DNA of 64,000 nucleotides from Flavobacteriales bacterium (GTDB lineage Bacteria; Bacteroidota; Bacteroidia; Flavobacteriales_D; Parvicellaceae): NCBI GenBank assembly GCA_018401455.1, contig JAGYKU010000007.1, positions 1 to 64,000 of the forward strand, read 5' to 3'. Shown piece by piece: positions 46,731 to 58,611 of this stretch (position 1 is its first letter; each line of letters starts with the position of its first letter). The notes under the pieces were generated by a model. It saw only the letters and a program-made list of their open reading frames with translations, ran no database searches and was not told where the DNA came from. The position numbers and the translations under genes were made by a program.

Positions 46731-47666
46731 TTATAAATATCTTGTTGAATATGCGTTCTTTCTTTTTGATACACTTAAGTCGCAACCTAAGAAAATTTCG
46801 TGCGATCCAGAAGTGTAAGTTCTAATTGGACCAAAAGAAAAATCATAACTATAACCTACTCTTACAAAATCTGTTATGTTGTATTCCAGAATTGCTATAA
46901 GTGCTTTGCTAGATCTAAAAGATGCTCCTACCCAAAAAACTTTATTAAACAAAACGCTAAAATTCACATCTACGTTTAAAGGTGCACCGTGTACTTGTCT
47001 AACCAAAACAGAGGGTTTGAAAACTAAATCAGGATTTACAACGATTGCATATCCAGTAGCAAAAGTAATGTGTCTATCGTAAGTGCTAAATACTTGCGAA
47101 CCATTAGCAGCAATACTATCCAGTTTGTAAGTTCCAGAAGATAACAAATGATTTATGCTTAATCCTGCATAGAAATTGTTTGTATAATAATAACCTCCAA
47201 AATCGAATGTAGGCACTACTTTTTGAAAAACTTCACCTGTGTTTTGAATATCATTATTATTATTGAAATTTAACAATGACTTGTCTAGTCTATTGGAATA
47301 AATTCCACCTCTCAAGCCTAGAGAAAGTTTACCTGGACCTAATTTTAAATGGTAAGCATAAGTAACCATTGCACCATTATTTGAAGCAGGACCAATTTTG
47401 TCAACCACTCCATTGAGTCCAAGAGCAAAGTTTTTTCCTTTAAAAGGACTATGTACAGCAAAACTCCCTGTTGTAGGAGCGCCATCTATTCCTGCCCATT
47501 GTTTACGAGCAATGAGCGCTCCACTTAAAGCGTTTCTACTTCCAGCATACGCAGGGTTTATCGCAAATGGATTAAACATATATTGGCTATATAAAGCATC
47601 TTGCTGTGCTTTAATTTCGCTGCCAACCGACATTATGAGTATTAATCCGAATAGTAACTTTTTCAT
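46731..47666 (-). CDS. PorP/SprF family type IX secretion-associated outer membrane protein
   Basis: QQDALYSQYMFNPFAINPAYAGSRNALSGALIARKQWAGIDGAPTTGSFAVHSPF. Confidence 0.94.
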   Translation of the reverse strand: MKKLLFGLILIMSVGSEIKAQQDALYSQYMFNPFAINPAYAGSRNALSGALIARKQWAGIDGAPTTGSFAVHSPFKGKNFALGLNGVVDKIGPASNNGAMVTYAYHLKLGPGKLSLGLRGGIYSNRLDKSLLNFNNNNDIQNTGEVFQKVVPTFDFGGYYYTNNFYAGLSINHLLSSGTYKLDSIAANGSQVFSTYDRHITFATGYAIVVNPDLVFKPSVLVRQVHGAPLNVDVNFSVLFNKVFWVGASFRSSKALIAILEYNITDFVRVGYSYDFSFGPIRTYTSGSHEIFLGCDLSVSKRKNAYSTRYL

Positions 47667-47708
47667 TTGATGCTTTTATCTTAATTTTTTAATTTTTTTT
47701 TGTTCTTA

Positions 47709-50700
47709 TTACCTCACAACTTGAATCCATCCTGTTTGTTTAAATTGCAAGGAAGGTATTTCAACAATATAGAAATAGGTTCCGTTTGTAACAAACTCTC
47801 CATTTTTATTTCTTCCATCCCATACAATATCATTGTTGTTGTAGTTCTGATATTTTTGGATTTCATCTCCCCATCTATTTACAAAAGTTACTGAGTTTGC
47901 TTCACCCAATAAAGATGGAATATCTAAAATAAAGTTGTCATTTACACCATCTCCGTCTGGGGAGAAAGCGTTTACAGTAATTACATTATTATCGCAATTT
48001 GGATCTGCAACTAAAACAATTGAATCATAAAACAAACAGTTGGTTGTTCCGATGTACATATAATAAGTTGAAGTTGCACTTGTAGGTGTAATAATTGGGT
48101 TAAAAATAGTAGTATCACTGACGTCTGCATTACTATTATACCATAAGATATCTCCACTTCCAGATCCATTTATTTGAACAGCATCGCCTAAACAGAATGA
48201 AGGTTCGTAATCGAAAGTTGCATCGTATATTTCTAATTGTAGTTCTATAGAATCTGCCTCAGAAACACAACCTCCATTTTCTTCTGTTAAATATATGTAG
48301 TGATTGGCAACATTACTGTTGTCTAAATCCAATGTATTTCCAGTAGAAGTGTTTCCTGAAAGAGAACCAATATACCAAGTGAAAGTTCCTGTAGTTCCAG
48401 CATTTGATGTAGCACTTAAAACAGGATAAGAACTTCCTGATGGGTCTTCACAAATAGCCAATAATGTCCCTTGATCAATCGTTGGGACGGGTATTGAGGC
48501 AGCGCCTACTCCCACTGTAGCTTCTCCAAATACCTCACATCCATTTGCGTCTGTCCCTACAAAGTAATACGTTTGAGACGTTAAGTTTGACAAAGGGTTA
48601 TTAGTTCCTAAACTTATAATAAGATCATTATCTTCAAACCATTCAAAAGAAACAGTTCCAGAACCACCATTTACATTAATAACTTCAGCGGATCCGTTAT
48701 TTAATCCACAAATAATGTCTGTTACTAAAGTATCGTAAGTGATTTCTGTAGGTTCTATAATTACTACATTTTGTAGAGTCCCTACACAACCAGCATTATC
48801 TTGAACTTGTAGCGAATAACTTCCAGTGTTAAGAGCATTCCACGAATTGATTGTAGCAAATGCTCCAGAATTAAACGAATATTGATATGGGGGTAATCCT
48901 CCACTTGCAGAAGAAGTTATAGAACCATCAACTGAGCCAAAACATGAAATATCAATAGATTGAATATCTAGAGTTGCTGTATCAAATATTTGAACAGTAA
49001 ATGTAGTATCGAAAATACATCCATTATTTGACGTATATGATGCATCTACTGTTTGATTTCCAGCACCATTAAATTGAATTCCACTTGCTACAAAATTTGA
49101 ACTCGTAGCGGGTGTTGCGTTCATAAAATTCCAAGAAATATCATTGATTCCGCTTGAAGGAGAATTGATTGGTTCAAAAGTAAATGAGTTTGAATTCACA
49201 CAAGAGTCAGTACTAAATACGGCAATGAAAGGATTGAAAGTTTCTCCAGGTTGAATATCTACAACTCCATTTACAAGACATCCATTTGCATCAGTAACTT
49301 CCCCAATGTAATCACCAACACCTACGTTAATTAGTGAATCTCCAGTTCCAACAGAAACGCCTCCAGGGTTGGTTTGCCAAGAAACTGTGTAACTTGTAGA
49401 TGTAACTCCACCTGAAACATTTTGTACAAAAAGACTTCCGTCACTATTTCCATCACATATTTCTTGAGTTGAACCAAAAGAGGCAAGAATTTCTGTAGGT
49501 TCGTTAATTGAAACAGGTCCAAATTGCGCAACACATCCATTAGCATCAATTGCTTCTACATAATAAGCACCTGGGCTAAGGTTATTAACTGGATTTGCTG
49601 AACTAAACCAAGTAATATATGGGTCATTGTACCAATCTATTGTAAATGCTCCGGTTCCTCCGTTGGGTATTGCCTCTGCTGTTCCATCTGAAAAACCAAA
49701 ACAGGTTACATTTGTACTGTTTGCATTTACGCTAACAGCAGTGGGTTCAAATAAATTTATGGACGAAGTTTGAAAACATCCATTTACATCAGTTACATTA
49801 ATGTTATAGTTTCCAGCTGGAAGATTCGTTGCAGTTTGTGTTGTAGAAACTGTAGTAACGCCATCATTCCAATCGAAAATAAATGGACTTACACCTCCAG
49901 AAACAACAACATCTAACTCTCCATCTGAATTTCCAGCACAAGAGATTTCAAAACCATTGTAATTTGAAGTTACTGTAGGAGAAAGAATGATTTGTGGGGG
50001 TTGATTTACGGTAATCATAGTATCTCTTTGACAACTATTTGCGTCTGTTACTAATAGGTAATAAACCCCTCCTAAAACAGAGGTTACAGGGTTAGAAGAA
50101 CTGTATAAAGAAGTAAGTCCAGCATCAGTGTACCAATCATAAGTATATCCTCCAATACCTCCACTTGCACTTGCAGCCATAGTTCCATCAGCAACACCGA
50201 AGCATGTTGCGTTTGTAACCACTGCATTTGGATGAATTAATGAAGGTTCGTTTACTACCGCATTGTAATTTGATATACACCCAGAAACCGCATCAGTCAT
50301 TGTAAGAGAATAACTTCCAGCCTCTAATCCAATAATATTTTGATTGGAAGAAGTGAAACCGTTGGGACCAGTCCAATTATAATTATATGATCCAACTGGT
50401 GCTAACATAATGGAACCATCAAAAGAACCATTACATGTAAGATCAGAAATAAAAGGATTTCCTTCATTTGGAAGTGGGTTTACATTCAAGGTTACGTTAC
50501 TCGAATCAACACAACCATTAACATCTGTTACAATTAGTTTGTGAATATATGTACCTGGGATTAAGACAACAGTTGATGCATCTTCAACAGCATTACTTAC
50601 GAAGTCAATTCCATTTTGCCAATTGAAGTTAAAAGGTCCAGCACCAGTAACTGTAGCGTCATAAGTATGGGTGCTTCCATCACAAATATCGCTGGGTGAA

Positions 50701-53700
50701 ACAATAGATATTGCCGGAAGAGAATTTACGTTCACTGTAACTTGATTAGTACTCGAACATGCTGTAGGAACATCAGTAACAGTTAAAGTGTAAATAGTAG
50801 TAGCTACTGGATTTACAACAGTGGTTTGAGAAACTCCACCTCCATTATCCCAATTATAAGAATATGGACCTGTAGTTCCTGAACCAGAACCCGATAATGT
50901 TGCGCTTTCTCCTTCACAGATAAAATAATCTGGACCAACAGTTACTACTGGAATTGGAGGGTCTATAAGAGTAAATGTTTGGTTGAGTACAGAACGACAA
51001 TTTACACCAGAATTTCCAATTGAATCTAAAGTGTAAACACCTGCAGGTAAGTTGTTTAAAACAAAATTACCAGATGCGTCTGAATTTGAAGTAAATGGAG
51101 TTGTAGAACCATTATAAAACAATTCATAAGAAGTAGAAAAACTTAAACCAGTAAGAAGAATTTGTCCGTCTACACCACCGCAAGTTGATGGGTTAATAGA
51201 GCTTGGAGTTGTAATAGATGGAACTTCGAAAACTCTTATAAAAGCAGTATCTGTAAAATTACAACCATCAGAGGTTAACGTAATTATCAAAGAATCTTGA
51301 ATCCCTGAATTGAATGCTGGACCTATCATCAAATCCAGAAAAATATCATTTCCAAATGAGTTTAACAAATCGATATTATTGTTTGGAGATGTAGGGGGGA
51401 ATCCAGAAGCCCACTGTGCACTGTAAGACCCACCATTATACACATGATTTCCTACTGTAACAGTGGCGGTACTATTACTTGTACAAAGTGAGTCCGTATA
51501 AATCAGTTGAGGAGTTGGCAAAACAGTTATAACTATAGAGTCCCCGTAAGGGCCGTAACATCCCGCAACTGAATCTACAGCCCAAAAAGTGTGTGATCCA
51601 ACAGCTAGACCTGAAGGATAATAAAAAGGACCTTCAAACAGTCTATTTGCAGGGTTATAATCATTACTTGAGAACCAAATTGTTGTATTAGCCATTTCAT
51701 CATAGCCATTTAACTCGGGAATAGTACCTTCGCAAATAGTATCTTGAAAAGAATAAATGTATAATGAAAATAAATCGGCAGCACTAGACGAATAACTAAA
51801 TTCCGAAGTAACCATTTTTGAAAGCGAAGCATTATTATTCGTTAAACGAGTACTTGTAGCAACAAATCCTCCTTCGAAAATAAAACCAAAATCTACAGTA
51901 AAGGTGTCAATTGGTTGCGACTGAGAGATATATGTTCTAAAAATAAGAGTATCCCCTTCATTTCCATTAGTAGTGTTGAAAAACTCAATCATATAATCTT
52001 CACCAGGTTCATTTTCATGTTCGATATCAAAAATTGTGGTAATACAATTTGTAGCAGTAAATAAATTAGGAGGAGTCATACCATTATTGGCTATCGGAGA
52101 GTTGCCTTGAGTATTTTCAATATCTAAAGGGCCTATATCAATACCAAAAGGATAGTTGTATATAAAACTTGGGTTATTGTTATATAATGAGTTGTTAGCT
52201 ATAAATACTTCATCACAATTGTTTATGCTAATTCCTTTTTGATTGTTTTCCCAAATGATATTTCCATGCCCTGCAATTGTATCTCCAATATTTACTTTGA
52301 AATACTGATCTATTGAAATTCCGATATCATTAGGAGAAGTGAAAGTAGCACTTGGAATTCTTCCGATGGTATTAGCCAATATCGAATCATTAGAAATTAC
52401 AGATGAATCACCAACTAGTCGTTCCGATTCCATTATTTCCTATAAAGTTTCCTAAATTTAAAACCACCTATAACTGTTGAAGATCCATTATAGATTTCTA
52501 TACCTGCTTTCTTGATTAGGTCCACTGTACTATCAGGAAGAATACCAATAAAATTGTTTTGAATTTTGGTGTTTGTTGCAAGATCTAGATAAACTCCAGT
52601 GTTGTAGTCTCCTAAAGTAGTATTACAAATGTAGTTTCTTCTGCCTCCAGCACTCCAATTATATTTGAAGAAGCACTAGGGCCATATATTGCAATTCCAT
52701 GATACCCATTATAAGCATTGGTTTGATTTAAAGAAACAGAATAACCGAAATGGTTTCCTATCATTTTATTATTTCCACCATCTAAAATTTTAACAGCACC
52801 TTCAATAGAAGATGTAAAATAATTACCTAAGTTAGACTCCTCCAATAAAATTACTAGAGGCAGATGTACCTTTCAATTAGAAAGCATATGAAAAATAGTA
52901 TTGTTATTACTAAACTCTCCTGAAAATCCAGTCCAAAATATTGTTAGTATATTTTATTGTTTGGAGCGTTAGTATAGATAAATTCTTAAAAGTTTCCTGT
53001 AAAATATTCCTGTCTTCCCAACAAAGTGAGCCTCCAATTGTATTTCCTATTCCAACTGTATTAAGAAAAACCAATGAAGTGTCAGAGGTAGGATCTACGT
53101 CAAATTCAGTTTTTCCATCTTTCACTAAACCAAAATGTTATTTTTAATAATATTTTGATTAGTGCTAAAACTTCTAACTCCTGCATTAATGTTACCAGAA
53201 ATTACATTTCTTCTGTTGTGATATAATTTTCCAGTGTAAATCCAAAACCTCCAAGAAAAATGAAGAATTATTATCAGCAATAATTCCATACATATTTTTA
53301 TCGCTTTCACCAAACCCAACTGCTCCTATGTGACAACCTTCTATAATGGTATTTTGACCATTGACTTTATTGCACATGAATTGGTGGTAGCATTCATGTT
53401 TCTAAATTCTAGACCAGCAATATATACAGAATCAGTTAGTACACCTGTTCCTATTGCCTGAAGTTCAGTACTAAAATTCCCATCAAAAGTAACTAAGTTC
53501 AATGCTGGCCTTATCAAAGTATCCACATTGTTTCCTGGCCCAGGAACACGAGATCCGTTTTGAGAAAAACCATTTACAATCGTATTAGATTTGTTTAACC
53601 AAAGACCTCCTATAGGCAGATCTCCACTAGTTAGAATAGGAATAGAAAGCATTTCAAAAACTATGGCTTCGTTGCCACTCAAGGAACCTAAACTTGAACT

Positions 53701-54749
53701 TATAGATATTAAATCGTTAGAAAACCTCACCGTATTAGGTGTGTATTCAACAGCTCCTGCATCCGCAAATTCAAGACTAGTTCCATCATCCATTACACGC
53801 CAAACTCTTCTTTGGTCATAAAGGGGCAAGCCACTGGGTTGGTATCTATATTAATTCCCTGCGCTTGCATTGTCCGCAAAAGGAAAATACTTTAACCCCC
53901 AACCATCAGTAACCATAGTTCCTAAAGTTACAGCGGTGTTAATGAGATCACTTCCCGAAGGAGCCCAATCTCCTGGAGGCATTATCACGGGTAACATTTC
54001 CTCCTTGAGAATTAATTGTACCACCATTATTAATTATTATTTGATTAATTCCACTACCACTGCTTGTGTGATTATGTTATTTCTTAGATTAACAGTAGCA
54101 CCAGTTTCAACGCTGATAAACTCTGGCATTTAATCCTCCAGTTATTGTTTGTCCATTATCTAAAAAAAGTGTTATGAATTAAACTCTGTAGAACCTGCAG
54201 AAAAGACCAATGCTCCACCAAACGTATTAGCTTCATTTTGAAAGAACGTACAATTGCGAATTTGGCAGTATTACCAGAAAAAGACATACCCCCGCTGCAT
54301 TAGCAGATATATTATCCATAAATGAACATCCTTCAAACCCAACATTCCCACCATCCACGTTTCACATTTATTGTCCCTAAAAATGCAGAGTTCACACCAA
54401 TACAAGTAGCACTCCCATTAAAAAACCCAATACCATCGAAATTAAAATTAAAACTTCCAGAATGGAAATTAAAAGCAGATTCCACAACTCCATTAATCAA
54501 ACTCATGTCTATGTTAAAATGAATAGGTCCAGGTCCAATAATAACAAGATTTTTATTTAACACTATTCCCGTTTGTAATGTCAAGATCCCAGCCACATCA
54601 ATAAATACAGTATCTCCTGTATTTGACGCGGCTATTTGATCTCTCAAACTTCCTGTTCCTGAATCGTTGGTGTTTTTAACATAATGCCTAGTTGCATTAA
54701 ATGCAAAAGGAATAAAAATAAGACAAAACAATAATATTAAACTTTTCAT
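47709..54749 (-). CDS. Giant SprB-like adhesin with parallel beta-helix N-terminal region and gliding-motility/T9SS type B C-terminal domain; frame breaks at about 52.43-54.33 kb
   Basis: ORF 52433-47709 (1574 aa) with multiple C.G..DG(S/T) repeats; C-terminus NVITVNAFSPDGDGVNDNFILDIPSL...FVNRWGDEIQKYQNYNNNDIVWDGRNKNGEFVTNGTYFYIVEI; N-terminal ORF 54749-54333 with signal peptide and CSLP-like SGTGSLRDQI. Confidence 0.82.
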
Positions 54750-55006
54750 AAATGTTCGTATTTAATTAAAATACCTATTGATCAAATAAATATATCGACA
54801 AGAGGTAATTTTTAAGAGGACGAAATTACAAAAGTAATAGTTGTCTGACAAATTTTTATTGTGAATTTAAGATTAATAAGGATAAAGTGTAATTTTCATA
54901 ATGATAATTATCTTTTTTTCGTTCACTTAAGAATAAAAAAATAAAAGTTTAATTTTTTTTTATATCTTTGAATTTAAATTATTAACTACAATTAAAATTT
55001 AACATT

Positions 55007-55378
55007 ATGAAAAATATTTTAACAACATTAGCGCTTGTATTTTCAATAGGTTTTGCACATGCTCAAACAGCAAGTTTTGACTCTAAAACTTCCAAAAAAG
55101 TTATAGACAATGAAAACGTAAGTTTTAATTTCACTTTGGAAGAAGTGAAAGGAAATCAAAAAGAAATTGCAGAAAAAATGAAGGCTCACAAAGGAATTAA
55201 CAATGTTACTATCAATGGGAATGTTGTAAAAGTAGATTTACCGAAAGCAAACAGCAAGGGAACTATGAATTCAATGTTACTTTCAGTAGGAATCAAAACT
55301 GTGAAAGTAGATGGTAAAACAATGCCAACTAATGAATTAATGAGTTATTTAAGGGAGCAGAAAGCCCAAAAAAAATAA
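55007..55378 (+). CDS. Secreted small protein with HMA-like secondary structure pattern lacking CxxC
   Basis: Signal peptide MKNILTTLALVFSIGFAHAQ; KGINNVTINGNVVKVDLPKANSKGTMNSMLLSVGIKTVKVDG. Confidence 0.55.
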   Translation: MKNILTTLALVFSIGFAHAQTASFDSKTSKKVIDNENVSFNFTLEEVKGNQKEIAEKMKAHKGINNVTINGNVVKVDLPKANSKGTMNSMLLSVGIKTVKVDGKTMPTNELMSYLREQKAQKK

Positions 55379-55403
55379 TTTTTTATTTTTGAAAAATAAT
55401 TAA

Positions 55404-55431
55404 AGACCTCCAATTGGCGGTCTTTTTTTTT
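55404..55431 (+). terminator. Rho-independent terminator
   Basis: agacctcc-aatt-ggcggtct followed by T-run. Confidence 0.75.
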
Positions 55432-55454
55432 AATACTTAAATCTATTCATATCA

Positions 55455-56519
55455 ATGATTTCAAATGAGGAGTTAGACAAAATAAAGATGAATTTTATCA
55501 TTGGTCCTGGCAGAAGTGGGACTACTTTGTTGATGATGCTCTTGAATTACAGTGATGAATGTGTGGCAACTCCTGAAATCAAGCATTTAATATATTTTTA
55601 TAAACGTTTTGGAACAATGAAACAAATTAGTCCAGAAATGAAAATCGAATATGAAAAATATTTTAGTTTATTCAAAGTGTCATCGAGCAACCCTCTATAC
55701 CAAATAGATAAAGAAAAAGTATTGTCTGCTTTTGAAGGGAACGAATCATGCGACTATGGTCAGTTAAATAAAAAAATTCATCTTTTATTACACAACAAGA
55801 CCTCATCAAAAATACAAAGTATTGTAGATAAAAACAACCTTTACACATTTCATTTTGAAAAATTAATAGCAATATATCCCGAAGCTAAATTTTGCGTTAT
55901 GATTAGAGACTACAGGGCATTTGTTGCGTCAAATCTAGAAAGTCAACACAAATTTAAACAAAATAAATCTGCAGTTTTTTATGCTATAGTTTGGAGATTT
56001 TATGCAAAAAAAATACAGCAATTATATTTGAAATATCCAGAAAAAATTAGCATAGTTAAATATGAAATTCTGGTTGAAAACCCAGAAGAAACTATCGCAA
56101 ATATATATTACAATTTCGGGTTAAATTTTAATGATAATATATTTGATTATAGGTTATCTATTGAGGAAAAAGTAAAACAGTATAGCGCAACTTCAAATCC
56201 TGACCCAAGAATATTAAAAAAAATAACAGACCTGTCTAAACCTATTTCAAATTCAAGAGTAAATATTTGGAATGAAAAACTAAACGACAAGACAAGAAAA
56301 AAAATAGAAATAATTTGTGGTAATGATGGATTGTTTTTCAATTACAAAACAGAAAACCAATTTTCTTCACTAGAAAAGATTTTCATGAAAATAAAGTATT
56401 TTTATTTAGAAATTAGGGTTTATGTTTTTTTTAAACTAAACTCTATAAATTTACATCATTTTTTAAATGTAAAAAGAAGAGTGAAGCACAACATTAACAA
56501 CAAATATATACGACAGTAA
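55455..56519 (+). CDS. Sulfotransferase family protein (1 of 3)
   Basis: 5'-PSB-like GPGRSGTTLLMMLL; 3'-PB-like IRDYRAFVAS. Confidence 0.82.
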   Translation: MISNEELDKIKMNFIIGPGRSGTTLLMMLLNYSDECVATPEIKHLIYFYKRFGTMKQISPEMKIEYEKYFSLFKVSSSNPLYQIDKEKVLSAFEGNESCDYGQLNKKIHLLLHNKTSSKIQSIVDKNNLYTFHFEKLIAIYPEAKFCVMIRDYRAFVASNLESQHKFKQNKSAVFYAIVWRFYAKKIQQLYLKYPEKISIVKYEILVENPEETIANIYYNFGLNFNDNIFDYRLSIEEKVKQYSATSNPDPRILKKITDLSKPISNSRVNIWNEKLNDKTRKKIEIICGNDGLFFNYKTENQFSSLEKIFMKIKYFYLEIRVYVFFKLNSINLHHFLNVKRRVKHNINNKYIRQ

Positions 56520-57583
56520 TGTCTTTAGGTGAAAACACAAACATATCTTACATCATTGGAATTGGTAGGTCTGGAACTACTTTGGTAAGTAATCTTTTGA
56601 AAAGACACCAGAATATTCACTGTGTCCCAGAAGCAGTTTTCCTTGTTTTTTTTTTAAATAAATTCAAAAACAAAAACATCAACAAAAAAGAGTTCGATTT
56701 GATAATAAAGCATATAGAAATTTATGGTTTATCTCACCCTTGGGTGGGGTGGCATTTCGATAAGAACAAACTTATTAAAGGTTTTGAAGAACTTACTAAT
56801 AAAAAACTATTTGTTTCTTATGAAGAAACCGTTAAAATGATTTACGAAAGTTTTATTATTAAAAACAAGCCTATTGTCAAAACAAAATACATTTTGGATA
56901 AAAACCCTTCGTATTCTTTGTATCTAAACCAACTTCAAGAATTTTCTTCGAAGTCTAAATTTCTACTCATAATTCGAGACTACAGAGCCAATGTGTTGTC
57001 CAGAAAACAAAGTGTTTACTACAAGTCCCCAAACATAGTATATAATGCATATAGATGGAGAATTTTTAATAATAATATTTTAAAATTTCATACTTCACAT
57101 AAAACACGTTCAATAATTGTAAAATATGAAGATTTGGTAACTGAAAACGATTTACATTTGAATAAAATATATAAATTCTTTGACCTAGATCCGAAAATGG
57201 TTTTAAAAAATTATAATGAAGAAATAGAACTTGACAACAAAGAAATTCCTGAAAAGTATAAAGTTAGATTTTTTAAAAAGTACTCAGACCTAAACAAAAA
57301 AGTAAATCAATCTAGAAGAGATTCATGGAAAGAAGAGCTTTCTAAAAAGGAAATTTTTATTTGTGATGTATTTTGCAATTCAATAGGTGTAAAATTTGGA
57401 TATAATTCTGAGTATAAAATCAATATATTTCAAAAGTTTTATTATCATTGCAGATATATTATCCCAATATCAAAAGCTATAATCGAAGTTTATAAGGATT
57501 ACATCATCTACTATATGCCACCAACTTTTAAGTTAAAAAAGTTAATTGAACGATACAAGAAGAATGGATTCATTAAAAAATAA
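56519..57583 (+). CDS. Sulfotransferase family protein (2 of 3)
   Basis: GIGRSGTTLVSNLL; IRDYRANVLSRKQ; TAATG overlap with upstream stop. Confidence 0.82.
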   Translation: MSLGENTNISYIIGIGRSGTTLVSNLLKRHQNIHCVPEAVFLVFFLNKFKNKNINKKEFDLIIKHIEIYGLSHPWVGWHFDKNKLIKGFEELTNKKLFVSYEETVKMIYESFIIKNKPIVKTKYILDKNPSYSLYLNQLQEFSSKSKFLLIIRDYRANVLSRKQSVYYKSPNIVYNAYRWRIFNNNILKFHTSHKTRSIIVKYEDLVTENDLHLNKIYKFFDLDPKMVLKNYNEEIELDNKEIPEKYKVRFFKKYSDLNKKVNQSRRDSWKEELSKKEIFICDVFCNSIGVKFGYNSEYKINIFQKFYYHCRYIIPISKAIIEVYKDYIIYYMPPTFKLKKLIERYKKNGFIKK

Positions 57584-58607
57584 TGTTCATCTACCCTTAC
57601 CCGAAATGGTATTTCTAATAGGAATGGGACGATCGGGGACCACCTTGTTGACGAATATTTTGAATCTACACGATGAGGTAGTAGCAACACCAGAAAACGA
57701 ATTTATAATAAATTTTCATAATACATTTAGGAATAAAGATTTTAAGAAGAATAAAGTAATTGAGGAATTTGTTGACTTGCTTCAATACAAATACAGTAAA
57801 ACTGTAAGTTTTTGGAAGCCAGATAAAGGCTTATTAAACAGCATTATGGAGATGGAAGATTCTCAAAAGACTTATGAAAATGTATGTAAATTGGTCTATT
57901 TACACTATCCATTTGCTGAACATAAGCAAAAAGTCAAATTGATAATAGATAAAAATCCGGTCTATTCAATATATATTAAAGATCTCAAGAAACTTTATCC
58001 TAGAGCAAAGTTTATTGTTTTAGTGAGGGATTATAGAGACAATATCATTTCGAGAAAAAGATACTCAGATCCCAAAAGTTCATTATACAAATTAGCGGCC
58101 TCTTGGAATTATTTCTATGATGTTATAAAAAAGGATAGCATGGGTATTTCGAATGATATTATCTATATAAAATATGAAAATCTAGTAGAACAGCCAGAAA
58201 AAGAACTAAAAACCCTGTGTTCCTTTTTAGGAATTCGCTATCACAAAAAACTGTTATCTTTTCAAGATTTATCTAAAAAAATTAAATCACATTTCAAAAA
58301 TCAAGTTACACAAAAGGTTTTTGATAAAATCACAAACATGCATGAGAATCTAGAAAAAGAAATCAATACCAATAGAGTAAATGCTTTTAAAAATGAAATG
58401 GAAATTAAAGATCTTAAATTACTAGATCAAATTTGCAAGACTAATGCTAAATTATTTAATTACAAATCGTCAGATAATTCTAATTTAGAGTTGTCTTTTT
58501 TAGAAAAAGTCAACTATTTTATTTCCTATTTTTATGTAAAATTATATTACAAATCTAGGCCTTTTATCAATAGATTTCCGTTGAAATTCAAACTAATAAA
58601 AGAATAA
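57564..58607 (+). CDS. Sulfotransferase family protein (3 of 3)
   Basis: GMGRSGTTLLTNIL; VRDYRDNIISRKR; overlaps upstream gene by 20 bp. Confidence 0.82.
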   Translation: MDSLKNNVHLPLPEMVFLIGMGRSGTTLLTNILNLHDEVVATPENEFIINFHNTFRNKDFKKNKVIEEFVDLLQYKYSKTVSFWKPDKGLLNSIMEMEDSQKTYENVCKLVYLHYPFAEHKQKVKLIIDKNPVYSIYIKDLKKLYPRAKFIVLVRDYRDNIISRKRYSDPKSSLYKLAASWNYFYDVIKKDSMGISNDIIYIKYENLVEQPEKELKTLCSFLGIRYHKKLLSFQDLSKKIKSHFKNQVTQKVFDKITNMHENLEKEINTNRVNAFKNEMEIKDLKLLDQICKTNAKLFNYKSSDNSNLELSFLEKVNYFISYFYVKLYYKSRPFINRFPLKFKLIKE

Positions 58608-58611
58608 TGTA

